The notes beneath the pieces were generated by a model. The model searched no databases, had not been told where the DNA came from, and worked only from the letters and a program-made list of their open reading frames with translations. This document shows, piece by piece, positions 35,128-44,437 of a DNA stretch of 64,000 nt. A program made the position numbers and the translations under genes. This stretch comes from an uncultured Methanoregula sp. Its GTDB lineage: Archaea; Halobacteriota; Methanomicrobia; Methanomicrobiales; Methanospirillaceae. The stretch covers positions 744,001 to 808,000 of the forward strand of contig NZ_OY763919.1 of assembly GCF_963667735.1 (NCBI RefSeq). The letters are read 5' to 3'. Numbering within the stretch: position 1 is the stretch's first letter; the number at the start of each line of letters is the position of its first letter.

Positions 35128-36294
35128 TTACTCAGTTGCCACCGTAACACAGTCTTCGATCGTGCCGATCCGGGCAACTGCTGCACACATGTCCGGCACG
35201 TACGCGAGCGCCTTGCCGCTGTTGACCATGATTGCGGAATACTGCTCCATCACGGGCGAGACCACCATGCAGGTGTCGGCAAAGACCCGGGCCCCGCTCT
35301 TCTCAATGGCATCCACGGTCCTCTGATTCTTGTCGATAACCCCCTGAGAAGCAAAGACATAGAAGGGTTTCATCACGAGCTTGCCTTTCAGGAGCCGGGC
35401 GATCTCGCCCAGTTCCTCCGGGGAGCAGTGCGGGCAGCCGACAGCAACAGCATCGACCGGCATCTGTTTGAACAGCCGTTCGATCTCTTCCGTCTCGACC
35501 GTGATCACTTCGAGCCCGGAAAAGTCAAACGGCACCTTCACGGCCTCCGGTGTCACGCCTTCCACATGGTAGAGCGCCACGGCGCCGGTCGCCGCCATCG
35601 CCGCCCCGAGACCTTTGAGCTGGTCGCGGTCTGCGGCTTCGAGCCCGGAGAAGAACGGGATCCGGTTGCCCACCAGTTTGCCGGTGTGGTACCCGAGAGC
35701 CCCGAAGTGGGCGATGCTCCAGTCGCGGGTGTCGGCCTGGACGCGGATCACCACCTGCGGTTTCCGGTTCTCTGCAAGATGGAGACCATAGCAGGGCGTT
35801 TTGCCGATCAACGCTGCGGCAAGGGCGCCGGGCCCGCCTTCCCGGTTGGTCCGGGCCCCGATCACGGAATTTGCATAGCTTACGGCCGAAGACTCCGACC
35901 AAGCGAGATGATCCCCGTATGAGGTCTCGCGGAGATAGTAGGGAGTGCAGGTGCATTCAAGGCCGATACCCAGCCGTTCGTACGCGGCGACAACCGCGTT
36001 CTGTTTCTCGGCAAACTCCCTGCCGACCCCCATCTCCTCCCACCGGCCCCGGGGCATCCCTATCGGGTTCAGCACCGCCGGGACAACGGCTTTGGCATCC
36101 AGGGATGAGAGCCAGTCGAGCCCGTATTCTCCGATCGTCTTGTAGGAAGCCCCGCTGACCTGGGCACTCCGGATCGGGACGAGTTTCTCTGCACCGAACA
36201 CCTTGCCAAGCGCGACAAGGAGTTCGAGCATCTTCTGCTTCGTCTCCCCCTCTTCCCCGGCAAGGATCCGTTCATCGGACGAGTCAAGATACAT
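35128..36294 (-). CDS. Aconitase X catalytic (large) subunit, phosphomevalonate dehydratase
   Basis: AcnX-type enzymes dehydrate (R)-5-phosphomevalonate to trans-anhydromevalonate 5-phosphate in the archaeal mevalonate pathway shown in Aeropyrum. The 388-residue protein starts MYLDSSDERILAGEEGE, as in the family, with ECTCTPYYL (cluster Cys region, about 110-118), SANSVIGARTNREGG-like ANSVIGARTNREGGP (about 140-154) and VAVGCPHCSPEEL (about 290). I use the ATG at 36294; a GTG at 36306 overlaps the ubiD stop. It follows ubiD directly, and the small DUF126 subunit is not in the window. Confidence 0.88.
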   Translation of the reverse strand: MYLDSSDERILAGEEGETKQKMLELLVALGKVFGAEKLVPIRSAQVSGASYKTIGEYGLDWLSSLDAKAVVPAVLNPIGMPRGRWEEMGVGREFAEKQNAVVAAYERLGIGLECTCTPYYLRETSYGDHLAWSESSAVSYANSVIGARTNREGGPGALAAALIGKTPCYGLHLAENRKPQVVIRVQADTRDWSIAHFGALGYHTGKLVGNRIPFFSGLEAADRDQLKGLGAAMAATGAVALYHVEGVTPEAVKVPFDFSGLEVITVETEEIERLFKQMPVDAVAVGCPHCSPEELGEIARLLKGKLVMKPFYVFASQGVIDKNQRTVDAIEKSGARVFADTCMVVSPVMEQYSAIMVNSGKALAYVPDMCAAVARIGTIEDCVTVATE

Positions 36295-36299
36295 CGGGA

Positions 36300-37535
36300 T
36301 CACCACGTTGCCCGCGAGAACTCCGCCTCGCGCCCGAGCACCATGGTTGCATCAACCCCGACCTTGACATTCGTGCCATCCTCAAGCTGGCACGGGTCGA
36401 GGGAGGAGCCGCGGACACCGGTCACCACCAGGATATCCCGGTCGCCGGTCACCCGGGTCGCGATCGCGTACTCCACTTCGTGGGGATTCATGGGGTCGAT
36501 ATCCTCGTCAACGATCACCACGTGCTTGAGCGAGGTATGGGCGGCAAACGCTGCCATGATCGCGTTCTTGCCATCGCCCTGCGTGCTCTTTTTTATCTGG
36601 ATAACCGCGTGGAGATAGCCGCAGCCGCCTTTGGTGAGCACGACATTTTTCACTACGGTGACCCCGGCCACCGCCTTGTAGATCTTCGGCTCGTAGGGGG
36701 CGCCCATCAGCATCTTGTGCTCGTCACCACCGGGCAGGATCCCGTGGTAGATGAAGTCCGGTTTTGTGTACATGCCGGTGAACTCGATCACGTGCTGCAT
36801 GCGGACCGGGTCGTACGTCCCGGTGATATCGACGAACGGGCCCTCCTCGACCAGCTCGGCCGTGATATATCCTTCGAGCACGATCTCGGCATCGGGCACG
36901 AGCACGCCGTTGCTGCACCGCTTCACCTTCAGCGTGCCACCCATCAGTTCGGCGGCGAACGGGAGTTCCATGCCTGTCGGGACACGGGTGCAACTGGCAA
37001 AGGTGACGGCCGGGTGCGTCCCGATCGTCACCGCAACGGGCAGCTTCTCCCCCTTTGCAAGGGCAGTCTTGAGCATCACGTGGGTATGCCGGCCCTCGAC
37101 AAGACGGGCGGCCACACGGTGGGAGTCGAGCACCTGCATCCGGTGGATCGAGGCGTTCTCCACGCCGTCATAACGGGAGAAGACGATCGCGGAGGTGAGG
37201 TACTTCCCGGCATCTTTCGGGAAATGATGCATGATGGGAAGCTTCGAGAGATCGGGCTTCTGCATCGCAAGGGTGCCGTCTTCGACGACCCTGCCATCGA
37301 ACTTGGCATCCGCGAGGGTTTTTACGATCTTTGCCTCATCGATGTTGAGCGCACGGGAGAGGGATGCCCGATTCGCGGTCAGGTTCATGACTGCCCGGTG
37401 GCCGTCAAGGTTGTGGAAGAAGAGGAGATTCTCGGTTCCGGCTGCCATCTTCGGAGCCTGCATATCCGTAGACACGGGCTCCCGTATCTCGGTGACGAGC
37501 CCTGCCTTTCGCATTGTTTCAATGAATTCACGCAT
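36300..37535 (-). CDS. UbiD family decarboxylase, likely anhydromevalonate phosphate decarboxylase
   Basis: UbiD enzymes use prenylated FMN to decarboxylate unsaturated acids. At 411 residues with the E-x-x-x-R-E-like DPMNPHEVEYAIATR segment (about 340-355) and IGTHPAVTFASCTRVPTG (about 172-189), it belongs to the archaeal clade that converts anhydromevalonate phosphate to isopentenyl phosphate. The position between ubiX and acnX strongly supports this. The ATG at 37535 overlaps the ubiX stop by 8 bases; a longer open frame upstream is inside ubiX and is rejected. Confidence 0.9.
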   Translation of the reverse strand: MREFIETMRKAGLVTEIREPVSTDMQAPKMAAGTENLLFFHNLDGHRAVMNLTANRASLSRALNIDEAKIVKTLADAKFDGRVVEDGTLAMQKPDLSKLPIMHHFPKDAGKYLTSAIVFSRYDGVENASIHRMQVLDSHRVAARLVEGRHTHVMLKTALAKGEKLPVAVTIGTHPAVTFASCTRVPTGMELPFAAELMGGTLKVKRCSNGVLVPDAEIVLEGYITAELVEEGPFVDITGTYDPVRMQHVIEFTGMYTKPDFIYHGILPGGDEHKMLMGAPYEPKIYKAVAGVTVVKNVVLTKGGCGYLHAVIQIKKSTQGDGKNAIMAAFAAHTSLKHVVIVDEDIDPMNPHEVEYAIATRVTGDRDILVVTGVRGSSLDPCQLEDGTNVKVGVDATMVLGREAEFSRATW

Positions 37536-38082
37536 CGTAACCACTCCAGCGCTCACCCAGATTGTGTTCCACTTCAAGGTGATCAAGAACGCGGGCAACC
37601 ACCATATCCACCAGATCGTCAATCGTCTCCGGGCGGTTGTAGAATCCCGGGCTTGCCGGCATGATAACTGCACCGGCCTCCTCGGCAGCGAGCATGTTCT
37701 TCAAATGGATCTTGGAGAGCGGCATCTCCCGGGTGACAAGAATGCATTTCCGGTGCTCCTTGAGACAGACATCCGCGGCCCGGGTGATCAGGTTGTCCGC
37801 GTACCCGGTGGCTATCGCAGCGAGCGTCTTGGCACTGCAGGGAATCACGACCATGCCATCGTACTTGTGCGACCCGCTCGCAACGGAGGCGAAGAGCTTG
37901 TCGTTATCATGGTAGGTGGCAGGGAACCCGTCGAGCGATACGCCTTCGTGGGCTGCGATCTTTTTTGCAACATCCGAGACGATGATATGGACATCGGCAT
38001 CCCGGCACAGCACTTCCAGCAGGCGGCGGGCATAGCAGGCCCCGCTTGCTCCCGTCACCCCGACAACATACTCCTTTCTCAT
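37528..38082 (-). CDS. ubiX: Flavin prenyltransferase UbiX
   Basis: UbiX makes the prenyl-FMN cofactor required by UbiD. The 184-residue flavoprotein has the N-terminal Rossmann motif VVGVTGASGACYARRLLEVL, the VIPCSAKTLAAIATGYADNL flavin/substrate loop (about 80-99) and LVTREMPLSKIHLKNM (about 117-132). It heads the ubiX-ubiD-acnX operon, so cofactor and enzyme are made together. Confidence 0.95.
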   Translation of the reverse strand: MRKEYVVGVTGASGACYARRLLEVLCRDADVHIIVSDVAKKIAAHEGVSLDGFPATYHDNDKLFASVASGSHKYDGMVVIPCSAKTLAAIATGYADNLITRAADVCLKEHRKCILVTREMPLSKIHLKNMLAAEEAGAVIMPASPGFYNRPETIDDLVDMVVARVLDHLEVEHNLGERWSGYDA

Positions 38083-38166
38083 AGATTCCTCGCGCTCTCC
38101 TGTGATACCAATGTCGGAGCGGGGACAAAAAGAGTTTGTGCCGGAACAGCCGGCACTCCCTGCGGG

Positions 38167-38613
38167 TTACTTGTTCTTCATCGGGGCAAAGAACCGGAAC
38201 CGGACCTGGGATTCCTCAATCTTGCGGGCATGGGAGGGGTTAAGATCGCGGCGCGCCTCGATGACCAGGGTATTGAGGATATTGTGGAGCCGGAGCGTAT
38301 CATAGTCCTTGTCTTTGTGCTCGTTCAGGAAATCCAGAAGATCGTTGGTGCTCTTCAGCACACCGGTGCTGCCGACAAGGTTGAGACGGTTGAGGGTAAG
38401 GGCGAGATTCTTCTTTGCGATATCCATCTTGTAGGGATCTCCCCCGGCGAGATTGAGCTCGGTTATCGCGTTTAAGAGGTCGGTATAGACCCTGAGTTTA
38501 TGTGTGCTCTCATGCATTCTCCGCTCGGATGTACGGAGTTTCATTAGGGATATGGCAACAACAATTATCACTGCCACAACACCACAGATTACAACAATCC
38601 AGTCTTCGATCAT
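38167..38613 (-). CDS. Single-pass membrane protein, unknown (148 aa)
   Basis: An N-terminal membrane helix (WIVVICGVVAVIIVVAISLM, about 5-24) followed by a helical cytosolic domain with basic and acidic runs (ERRMHESTHKLRVYTDLLNAITELN). I do not recognise the family. It lies 19 bases downstream of the lipoprotein gene on the same strand, so the two may be co-transcribed. Confidence 0.62.
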   Translation of the reverse strand: MIEDWIVVICGVVAVIIVVAISLMKLRTSERRMHESTHKLRVYTDLLNAITELNLAGGDPYKMDIAKKNLALTLNRLNLVGSTGVLKSTNDLLDFLNEHKDKDYDTLRLHNILNTLVIEARRDLNPSHARKIEESQVRFRFFAPMKNK

Positions 38614-38632
38614 ACAGATTCACCTCAAACAG

Positions 38633-39115
38633 TTACGGATTCCTCTTTGCCACGGTAACCCACACTTTTACCTGGTCTCCTTTCATGGTGATCGCATAGG
38701 GTCCCTGATTATACATCGGGATCATCTGGTTTTCGATCCTTGGGAACCTCCCGCCGTACCCGAACGATTCCGCTTTCCGCGTGTTTGTGTTGGTCACATT
38801 CATGGTGAACCAGGACGAATTGAGGCTCTGGTTGTTCCAGGGAATGACTTTTAACGAGATTCCCCAGGAGGGATTGTCTACGATAAAAGACCGCTCGATG
38901 CTATCCGTCTCATTACTGAAGACATTGCCATACGGAAGATCGAAATACACGTCACCAAGGGTGAAGGAAGGCTGGTAGGTCTGTTTTGTCGGGGTTGCCG
39001 CAGAAGTTGCCGTCGTTGTTGGCTGCGGGGAGAGGGGGATGGGGGTCTGCGTACAGCCGGTGAAGAAAACACCTGCAAGAACCAGCACGAGCATTACTAT
39101 TCCACAGCCTTTCAT
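38633..39115 (-). CDS. Lipoprotein, unknown (160 aa)
   Basis: A signal peptide with lipobox (VLVLAGVFFTGC, Cys about 21) is followed by a Thr/Pro-rich linker and a beta-rich domain with several NxS/T sequons. No family recognised. An AT-rich TATA-like element (AAAAAATATAATCC on this strand, about 39138-39151) sits about 30 bases before the ATG, which has no ribosome site, so the mRNA is nearly leaderless. Confidence 0.68.
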   Translation of the reverse strand: MKGCGIVMLVLVLAGVFFTGCTQTPIPLSPQPTTTATSAATPTKQTYQPSFTLGDVYFDLPYGNVFSNETDSIERSFIVDNPSWGISLKVIPWNNQSLNSSWFTMNVTNTNTRKAESFGYGGRFPRIENQMIPMYNQGPYAITMKGDQVKVWVTVAKRNP

Positions 39116-39250
39116 AGTGGAGTGTTTGGGTGCAGGATTATATTTTTTTATGGTATTTATTGTGCCCGCGGGAACAGAGACCCGGTCAGGGAGACCAAAA
39201 AGATCGGCCGGGAGTTTTGCAAAGAAACGGGCAGGGATTGAGCCGGGGGG

Positions 39251-40456
39251 TTAAAAGAGGGTGTCCTGCCGGGTGGGTTTCTTGAGATGGAGAACGTCGA
39301 TCCCTGCTTCAGAAACGATCTCCCGGAGTTCGGGAAGCGTGTAAACCCCAAGACGCCACTGCTCCCGCCGGGTCTCGTTCAGGGTCCGCGCCCGGGGCGA
39401 GATCTCCTCGAGACCGACTACGGAATGCCGGTTTTTCACCCGGACTCCGAGGGAGATCTCCCGGGGGATCGCGGGGATATCCACGAGAACCTGTTCGGGC
39501 AGGACACCGGCCTGCTCTGCAATCTCCGCTGCCAGTTCCCGGCTCTTCTCTATAGAGACGCCGGCATGAAAAACCGGGGTATTGACCTGGTCGCTGCCGG
39601 CATAGATCGCACGCTTGTACAGCCGCCGCCCGTACAGGCGGCCAGCAAGCTCCCGCGCAACAGGATTCTTTGAGGTCATAAGGATGTGGAGACAGGTGGC
39701 ATCATCCATCTGCAGGATCGAGCCGATCGTGTCTGCCGGGCCGGATTTGATGTGTTCGAGCACGGCCAGCTGGAACATGCTCTCCCCGATCCGGCTCACA
39801 TGGTGGTAATACACGGCAGGGCGCATGAGTGTCCGGGCGATCAGGAGCGATTCTGCGGCATTGATGCCGTTCTCATCGAGAACCGTGCCTTCGGGCGTCC
39901 GGATCAGGTGCCGGATCAGGCGCTGCGCGTCAACGGTACCGTAAGGGGCACCGGTATAGTAGGCATCCCGTAACAGGTAGTCCATCCGGTCAACATCGAG
40001 ATCCCCGTGGATGATTCCCGAGAGCGGGTGTCTGCCTTTCACGATATCGCAGAGTTCACCGGGATCTATGCCGGAGGTTCTGAGTTGTGCCCCGACCCTG
40101 TCTTCCACGATCAGGTCGATCTCGTCATGCGTACGGTGGAGAAACTCCTCCATGAGGGGCTCGCTCGCGTGGGAGAACGGGCCGTGGCCTATGTCGTGCA
40201 GAAGGGCTGAGGCAATGACGAGGCGGCGCTCGTCTTCAGAAAGACCAAACCTCCGGCTCGCCAGATCCGCAAGGAACATGGTGCCGAGAGAATGTTCGAA
40301 CCGGGTGTGGTTGGCCCCGGGGTACACAAGGTACGAGAAGCCCAGCTGCCTGACATAGCGGAGGCGCTGGAGCGCCGGAGAATCGAGGAGAGCAAGCGCA
40401 AAATCCTCGAGTTCAACGTACCCGTGGACCGGGTCCTTGATGATCTTCTGGTTCAC
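39251..40456 (-). CDS. HD superfamily phosphohydrolase (dGTPase-like)
   Basis: A COG1078-type HD protein of about 401 residues. Metal-binding signatures are H-x-R-F-E-HS (NHTRFEHSLGT, about 52), HDIGHGPFSHASEPLMEEF (about 92-110) and HGDLDVDRMDYLLRDAYYTG (about 150-170). Relatives hydrolyse dNTPs or other nucleotides. I set the start at the GTG 40456 (VNQKIIKDPVHGYVEL), since an ATG at 40570 lies inside cofD on the other strand. A TTTTATG TATA-like box about 26 bases before the GTG suggests a leaderless mRNA. Confidence 0.85.
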   Translation of the reverse strand: MNQKIIKDPVHGYVELEDFALALLDSPALQRLRYVRQLGFSYLVYPGANHTRFEHSLGTMFLADLASRRFGLSEDERRLVIASALLHDIGHGPFSHASEPLMEEFLHRTHDEIDLIVEDRVGAQLRTSGIDPGELCDIVKGRHPLSGIIHGDLDVDRMDYLLRDAYYTGAPYGTVDAQRLIRHLIRTPEGTVLDENGINAAESLLIARTLMRPAVYYHHVSRIGESMFQLAVLEHIKSGPADTIGSILQMDDATCLHILMTSKNPVARELAGRLYGRRLYKRAIYAGSDQVNTPVFHAGVSIEKSRELAAEIAEQAGVLPEQVLVDIPAIPREISLGVRVKNRHSVVGLEEISPRARTLNETRREQWRLGVYTLPELREIVSEAGIDVLHLKKPTRQDTLF

Positions 40457-40495
40457 TAAAGAATCTTCATATACATCGCATAAAAGTATTGAGTA
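40457..40495. promoter_or_regulatory. Compact divergent HD/cofD promoter
   Basis: Only 39 bases separate the GTG of the HD gene from the ATG of cofD. A CATATAC box on the + strand (about 40468-40474) lies about 25 bases before the cofD ATG, and TTTTATG on the - strand lies about 26 bases before the GTG. Both transcripts would be leaderless and the two TATA boxes are interleaved. Confidence 0.45.
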
Positions 40496-41398
40496 ATGAT
40501 CACCTTTCTTTCGGGCGGAACCGGGACCCCGAAACTCCTGCGGGGCATGCAGAAGGTCATGGACAGGCACGAGATCTCGGTCATCGTCAATACTGCTGAG
40601 GATATCTGGATTTCAGGCAACCATATCTCGCCCGATGTCGACACCGTGATGTACCTGTTTGCCGGTGTGCTCAACACCGATACCTGGTGGGGCATCAGGA
40701 ACGATACGTTCATCGCCCACGAAGAGCTGGTGCGCCTTGGTACCGACGAGTTCATCACGATCGGCGACCGGGACCGGGCTGTCCAGATTGCGCGGGGGGA
40801 GATGCTCAGGAACGGCACGCGTCTCACCAATGCAACGAGAAGTCTCTGCGATCGTTTCGGGGTCCGGGAGAACGTGCTCCCGATGACCGATACCGAAGTG
40901 ACAACGCAGGTCAGGACCGATATCGGCCTTATCCACTTCCAGGAATACTGGGTGCGGGCAAGAGGCAAGATCGCGATCCGGGAGGTTATCCGGAGTTTTG
41001 CCGAACCCCCGGTAGCAACGGAAGAGGCTCTTGCTGCCATCGAAGCCAGCGACGCAGTCGTTATAGGGCCGTCCAATCCTATCACAAGCATCCTCCCCAT
41101 CCTCACCTGCGAAGGAATCAGATCTGCACTCCGGGATAAGTTTGTGCTGGCAGTCAGTCCGTTTATCGGGGATGCTCCGGTGAGCGGTCCTGCCGGGGCT
41201 CTCATGACCGCCTCCGGGTTTGAGCCGAGTTCGGCTGGCACCGTGAAGTGCTACGATGGGCTCACCGATCTCTTTCTGCAGGATATCCGCGATCCGGTCG
41301 AGGTTGCAAATTCTGCCAGGTTCGACACGCTGATGGTGGATGAGGACAAGAGCATTGAACTGGCCCGCGAAGTCCTGCGTCTCATCGATGCATCCTGA
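40496..41398 (+). CDS. cofD: 2-phospho-L-lactate transferase (coenzyme F420 synthesis)
   Basis: CofD transfers the phospholactyl (or phosphoenolpyruvyl) group to Fo to give F420-0, an essential step for the hydride carrier of methanogenesis. The 300-residue protein has the N-terminal [13 protein letters not shown] (about 6-18), [20 protein letters not shown] (about 32-51), GDRDRA (about 89-94) and [14 protein letters not shown] (about 186-199), all CofD hallmarks. The ATG at 40496 has no ribosome site and is probably leaderless. Confidence 0.96.
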   Translation: MITFLSGGTGTPKLLRGMQKVMDRHEISVIVNTAEDIWISGNHISPDVDTVMYLFAGVLNTDTWWGIRNDTFIAHEELVRLGTDEFITIGDRDRAVQIARGEMLRNGTRLTNATRSLCDRFGVRENVLPMTDTEVTTQVRTDIGLIHFQEYWVRARGKIAIREVIRSFAEPPVATEEALAAIEASDAVVIGPSNPITSILPILTCEGIRSALRDKFVLAVSPFIGDAPVSGPAGALMTASGFEPSSAGTVKCYDGLTDLFLQDIRDPVEVANSARFDTLMVDEDKSIELAREVLRLIDAS

Positions 41399-41511
41399 CC
41401 ATGAGGATCGGGGCAGGATGGTCTTGATCGGGAAAAACCGTCAAGGGAAAGGGTTTGCAAATCTATATATTGCCACGCAATAACGGTTATCGTGAGAGGA
41501 AGAGCGGAACA

Positions 41512-42444
41512 ATGATACGGAAAACCACTTTTTTGCTGGTACCAGTCCTGGTAATTTTTTTTGTCCTGGTATCGGGATGTACTTCCGAACCCCCCATAGA
41601 GAAAGGAACCATCCAGTTCACCTCGTCGCCAGCGGGGGCGCAGGTTTACCTGGACAACCAGTACCGGGGTACCACTCCCTGTACCGTGACCGGGATCGAG
41701 ACCGGCAGCCATACCGTTGAATTCCGTGAAACAGGATATCAACCCTGGTCGAACACGATTGCGGTCTCAGCGGGAACGAACAATGTCTATGCCTCCCTGC
41801 AGCCGGTGGCCACCGGTAGCGTATCCCCGATTCCCATCATCGTTGTCACCACTTCCCAGACAACAGCGATCCCGGCATCCGTGACCATCCAGGCAGGGCG
41901 GGAGAAGATGATTGTCGGGGAGATCATCTCTTTCACCGGTACGGCAAGCGGATGCGATAATGTGGTGCTGACCATCTATGGCCCGGGATCCTATGCTAAG
42001 GGACTGGCCCTGCCCCAGGTGCTTGTCGATTCGAATGGTTTATGGAAATATACCTGGAACCCGGGGACGGGGATCATGCCCGGAACCTACACCATGCTCG
42101 TGAGCGATCCCTACAAGACGGTATCGGACAGGGCGCAGTTCAGGGTGATTGGCAACGGGAAGGTATCGATCGTTCCCAACAGCTATTCAGTTGCTGCGGG
42201 TAATACGATCCAGTTCTCCGGGCTCTGCACAACGGGAGCCCAGAACGTACAACTGAAATTATTCGGTCCCGGCCTGTATTCAAACGGGGTCAGTCTGGGA
42301 TCTTATCCGGTTAAAGCTGACTCGAGCTGGAATACCCAGTATACTCTCGATATGACCATGCCAACGGGATACTATACGATGTACGTGTATGACGAAGAGA
42401 AGACCGCGTCGAATATGGTCCAGTTCTCCGTCGGATTTGTCTGA
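41512..42444 (+). CDS. PEGA-domain surface lipoprotein
   Basis: A 310-residue exported protein with signal peptide and lipobox (FVLVSGC, Cys about 22). A PEGA domain (about 30-95) is recognisable from GTIQFTSSPAGAQVYLDN and ETGYQPWSN. It is followed by a Thr/Pro-rich linker and two similar ~90-residue beta modules (VTIQAGREKMIVGEIISFTG and VSIVPNSYSVAAGNTIQFSG), each ending in a tyrosine-rich strand. It likely sits on the cell surface. A TATA box (CTATATATT, 41463-41471) and a GAGGAAGAG ribosome site support the ATG at 41512. Confidence 0.8.
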   Translation: MIRKTTFLLVPVLVIFFVLVSGCTSEPPIEKGTIQFTSSPAGAQVYLDNQYRGTTPCTVTGIETGSHTVEFRETGYQPWSNTIAVSAGTNNVYASLQPVATGSVSPIPIIVVTTSQTTAIPASVTIQAGREKMIVGEIISFTGTASGCDNVVLTIYGPGSYAKGLALPQVLVDSNGLWKYTWNPGTGIMPGTYTMLVSDPYKTVSDRAQFRVIGNGKVSIVPNSYSVAAGNTIQFSGLCTTGAQNVQLKLFGPGLYSNGVSLGSYPVKADSSWNTQYTLDMTMPTGYYTMYVYDEEKTASNMVQFSVGFV

Positions 42445-42577
42445 GGATTCCCCCGCAGGTTTTATTTTTTCCCTGTTTTTCCCGGTACAGGATGTCCACA
42501 GGGCCCTGATTTTGGATAAATAGATTTTACGATACCTATTTGAATGAATTGTACAAATACTCGTCCGGAGAAATACC

Positions 42578-43765
42578 ATGGGAATTGTCAAGAAATTTCT
42601 CAATGTTTTCAAATCAGGCAAAGAGGAGGAAGAGGCAGCCCGCCTCCTTTCACAGAAAGAGCGGTACGATACCTTCCTCAAAGCCCTCACTGAGGGGGAT
42701 CTCGATACCCGGTGGGCAGCGGTCCGATCGGTCGGAGATCTTGGTGAACCGTTCATCGAGCCGCTGATTCACGGGCTCAGGGATGAATACTGGATCATCC
42801 GCCGGGGATCTGCCGATACCTTGGGCAAGATCGGGGCGCCTGCCGTTGCACCGCTCATCAGCGCCCTCGAATATCCCGGCGAGGATGTCCGGCAGGAGAC
42901 CATCCGGGCCCTGCAGCTCATCGGGGAGCCCTCGGTTGCTCCCCTGGTCCAGGCAACCAAGAACCCCCACCCGTTCATCCGGAGGGGAGCGATCCGGGCA
43001 CTGGGTCTCATGATCGAAGCCCGGGCAGTTGCGGTAATTATTGAAGGACTCAAGGATGCCGATGCCGGTGTCCGCCACGAGAGTGCAGTGGCCCTTGGGC
43101 AGATCGGGGATCCCCGGGCAGTAGCCCCCCTGATCGAATGTCTCAATGACGCAAAAGAGCAGGTCCGCCTGTCTGCGATGGCAACGCTCTGTTCCCTTGG
43201 GGAGCCTGCCATCGAACCGCTGATCCGTGCACTGGTTGACGCAAACGAGGACGTCAGCCGCAGGGCAGGACTCTCCCTGGTTACCATCGGAGACAGCTCC
43301 ATCGAGCCCCTCATCCGGGCACTTGGCGACCAGAATCCCGGGATCCGCAGGGGCGCGGTGGAAGTGCTCGGCCAGATCGGGAACACCCGGGCGATCACCC
43401 CTATCATTGATACGCTTGACGATTCGGAACGCCTGGTCCGGATCGAGGCGATCAAAGCCCTTGCCGCACTCGGGGTTCCCGCGATTGCCCCGCTCATGCA
43501 GGTATTCCGCGAAGGGGATGCCCGGATGCGGACCGGTGCAATGGAAGCGCTCTGGATGCTCGGCCAGCCCGCGACAACTCCCCTCATCATGGTTCTCAAG
43601 GATGACCAGAGCGATGTGCGGAAACGTGCCGCCCTCCTGCTCGGGGAGATCGGCGACCAGAAAGCGGTCGACCACTTGACCGGCCTCCTCTCGGACGATA
43701 ATGTCACCGTCAGGAGAGAAGCCTTCGAAGCGCTTGAGATGATCAAGAAGAGATCCTCTCAATAA
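42578..43765 (+). CDS. HEAT-repeat protein (395 aa)
   Basis: Residues about 40-390 are a solenoid of roughly eleven HEAT/PBS-lyase repeats of about 31 residues, with recurring (E/D)PAVxPLI and VRxxAxxALGxIG patterns. The N terminus (MGIVKKFLNVFKSGKEEEE) is basic then acidic. There are no catalytic residues of phycobilin lyases, so a scaffold or protein-binding role is more likely. It is monocistronic; a shorter relative lies at 18649-19185. Confidence 0.85.
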   Translation: MGIVKKFLNVFKSGKEEEEAARLLSQKERYDTFLKALTEGDLDTRWAAVRSVGDLGEPFIEPLIHGLRDEYWIIRRGSADTLGKIGAPAVAPLISALEYPGEDVRQETIRALQLIGEPSVAPLVQATKNPHPFIRRGAIRALGLMIEARAVAVIIEGLKDADAGVRHESAVALGQIGDPRAVAPLIECLNDAKEQVRLSAMATLCSLGEPAIEPLIRALVDANEDVSRRAGLSLVTIGDSSIEPLIRALGDQNPGIRRGAVEVLGQIGNTRAITPIIDTLDDSERLVRIEAIKALAALGVPAIAPLMQVFREGDARMRTGAMEALWMLGQPATTPLIMVLKDDQSDVRKRAALLLGEIGDQKAVDHLTGLLSDDNVTVRREAFEALEMIKKRSSQ

Positions 43766-43950
43766 TCCCTGCCAACACATTTTTGTCAATTGTTGCCGGT
43801 TTTACCCGGATTGCCGGATTGCACTGCTATTCCCTCACAAAATCCACAAGGATACCAATCAGGGTTGTGCAGTTTTTGTTTTGCAGGAACACCCATGCCA
43901 GCGCAACCTATATGAGTTTCATCCCGTAAAGAGTAGCATACGAGGTTTTC

Positions 43951-44388
43951 ATGCGCCAGGTTGTCACCGGAAGAAACCAGTATGCCATCGGGTCCCGCCC
44001 GGGAAATACTGCCGGGTCAGATACTCATCCCGATACGTATCGCGAGCGGCTGGTCAAGTATGTCCCTGTGGAGATAATCGTAATTTACATTGCCCTCTAT
44101 GGCAGCACCTATGCCCTGGCAGGCACCGATCCGCTCTTTGTCTTTCCCGCACGATGGCTCATTGTTGCAGGATTCATCTGCACGCCGGTTTACCTGTGGA
44201 CTGTCGAAGGGGTTTCTGACTGGGTACAGCTGCTGATCTCCACGCTCGGCTTTGGTATCTGGGTGGCTGCGCTCGGGGTCATCCCCGTTGCAGATCTTCC
44301 GTGGTACAACCAGGTGGCAGCTGCAGTGCTCCTGCCGGTCTATGTCTTCGGCACACCCCTTATTGATGGGATACCTAGCCGGTTCTGA
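43951..44388 (+). CDS. Four-TM membrane protein, unknown (145 aa)
   Basis: A hydrophilic 35-residue N terminus precedes about four hydrophobic segments (IIVIYIALYGSTYAL, WLIVAGFICTPVYLW, LISTLGFGIWVAALGVI and VAAAVLLPVYVFG). The layout resembles small archaeal membrane proteins of unknown role. A TATA-like CTATATGAG (about 43908-43916) and GAGGT before the ATG support the start. Confidence 0.62.
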   Translation: MRQVVTGRNQYAIGSRPGNTAGSDTHPDTYRERLVKYVPVEIIVIYIALYGSTYALAGTDPLFVFPARWLIVAGFICTPVYLWTVEGVSDWVQLLISTLGFGIWVAALGVIPVADLPWYNQVAAAVLLPVYVFGTPLIDGIPSRF

Positions 44389-44437
44389 AAGACCGGTCCC
44401 TGCCGGCAGGGTTGCACCGGTGATAAATTCAAATGCA

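Noticed and set aside
36300..37673. UbiD start at 37673 (457 aa)
   Set aside because: The first 46 residues would be read from inside ubiX in another frame and have no UbiD-like sequence; the ATG at 37535 starts the conserved MREFIETMRKAG.
39251..40570. HD phosphohydrolase start at 40570
   Set aside because: It would begin inside cofD on the opposite strand and beyond the promoter; the GTG at 40456 fits both the family and a TATA-like box.
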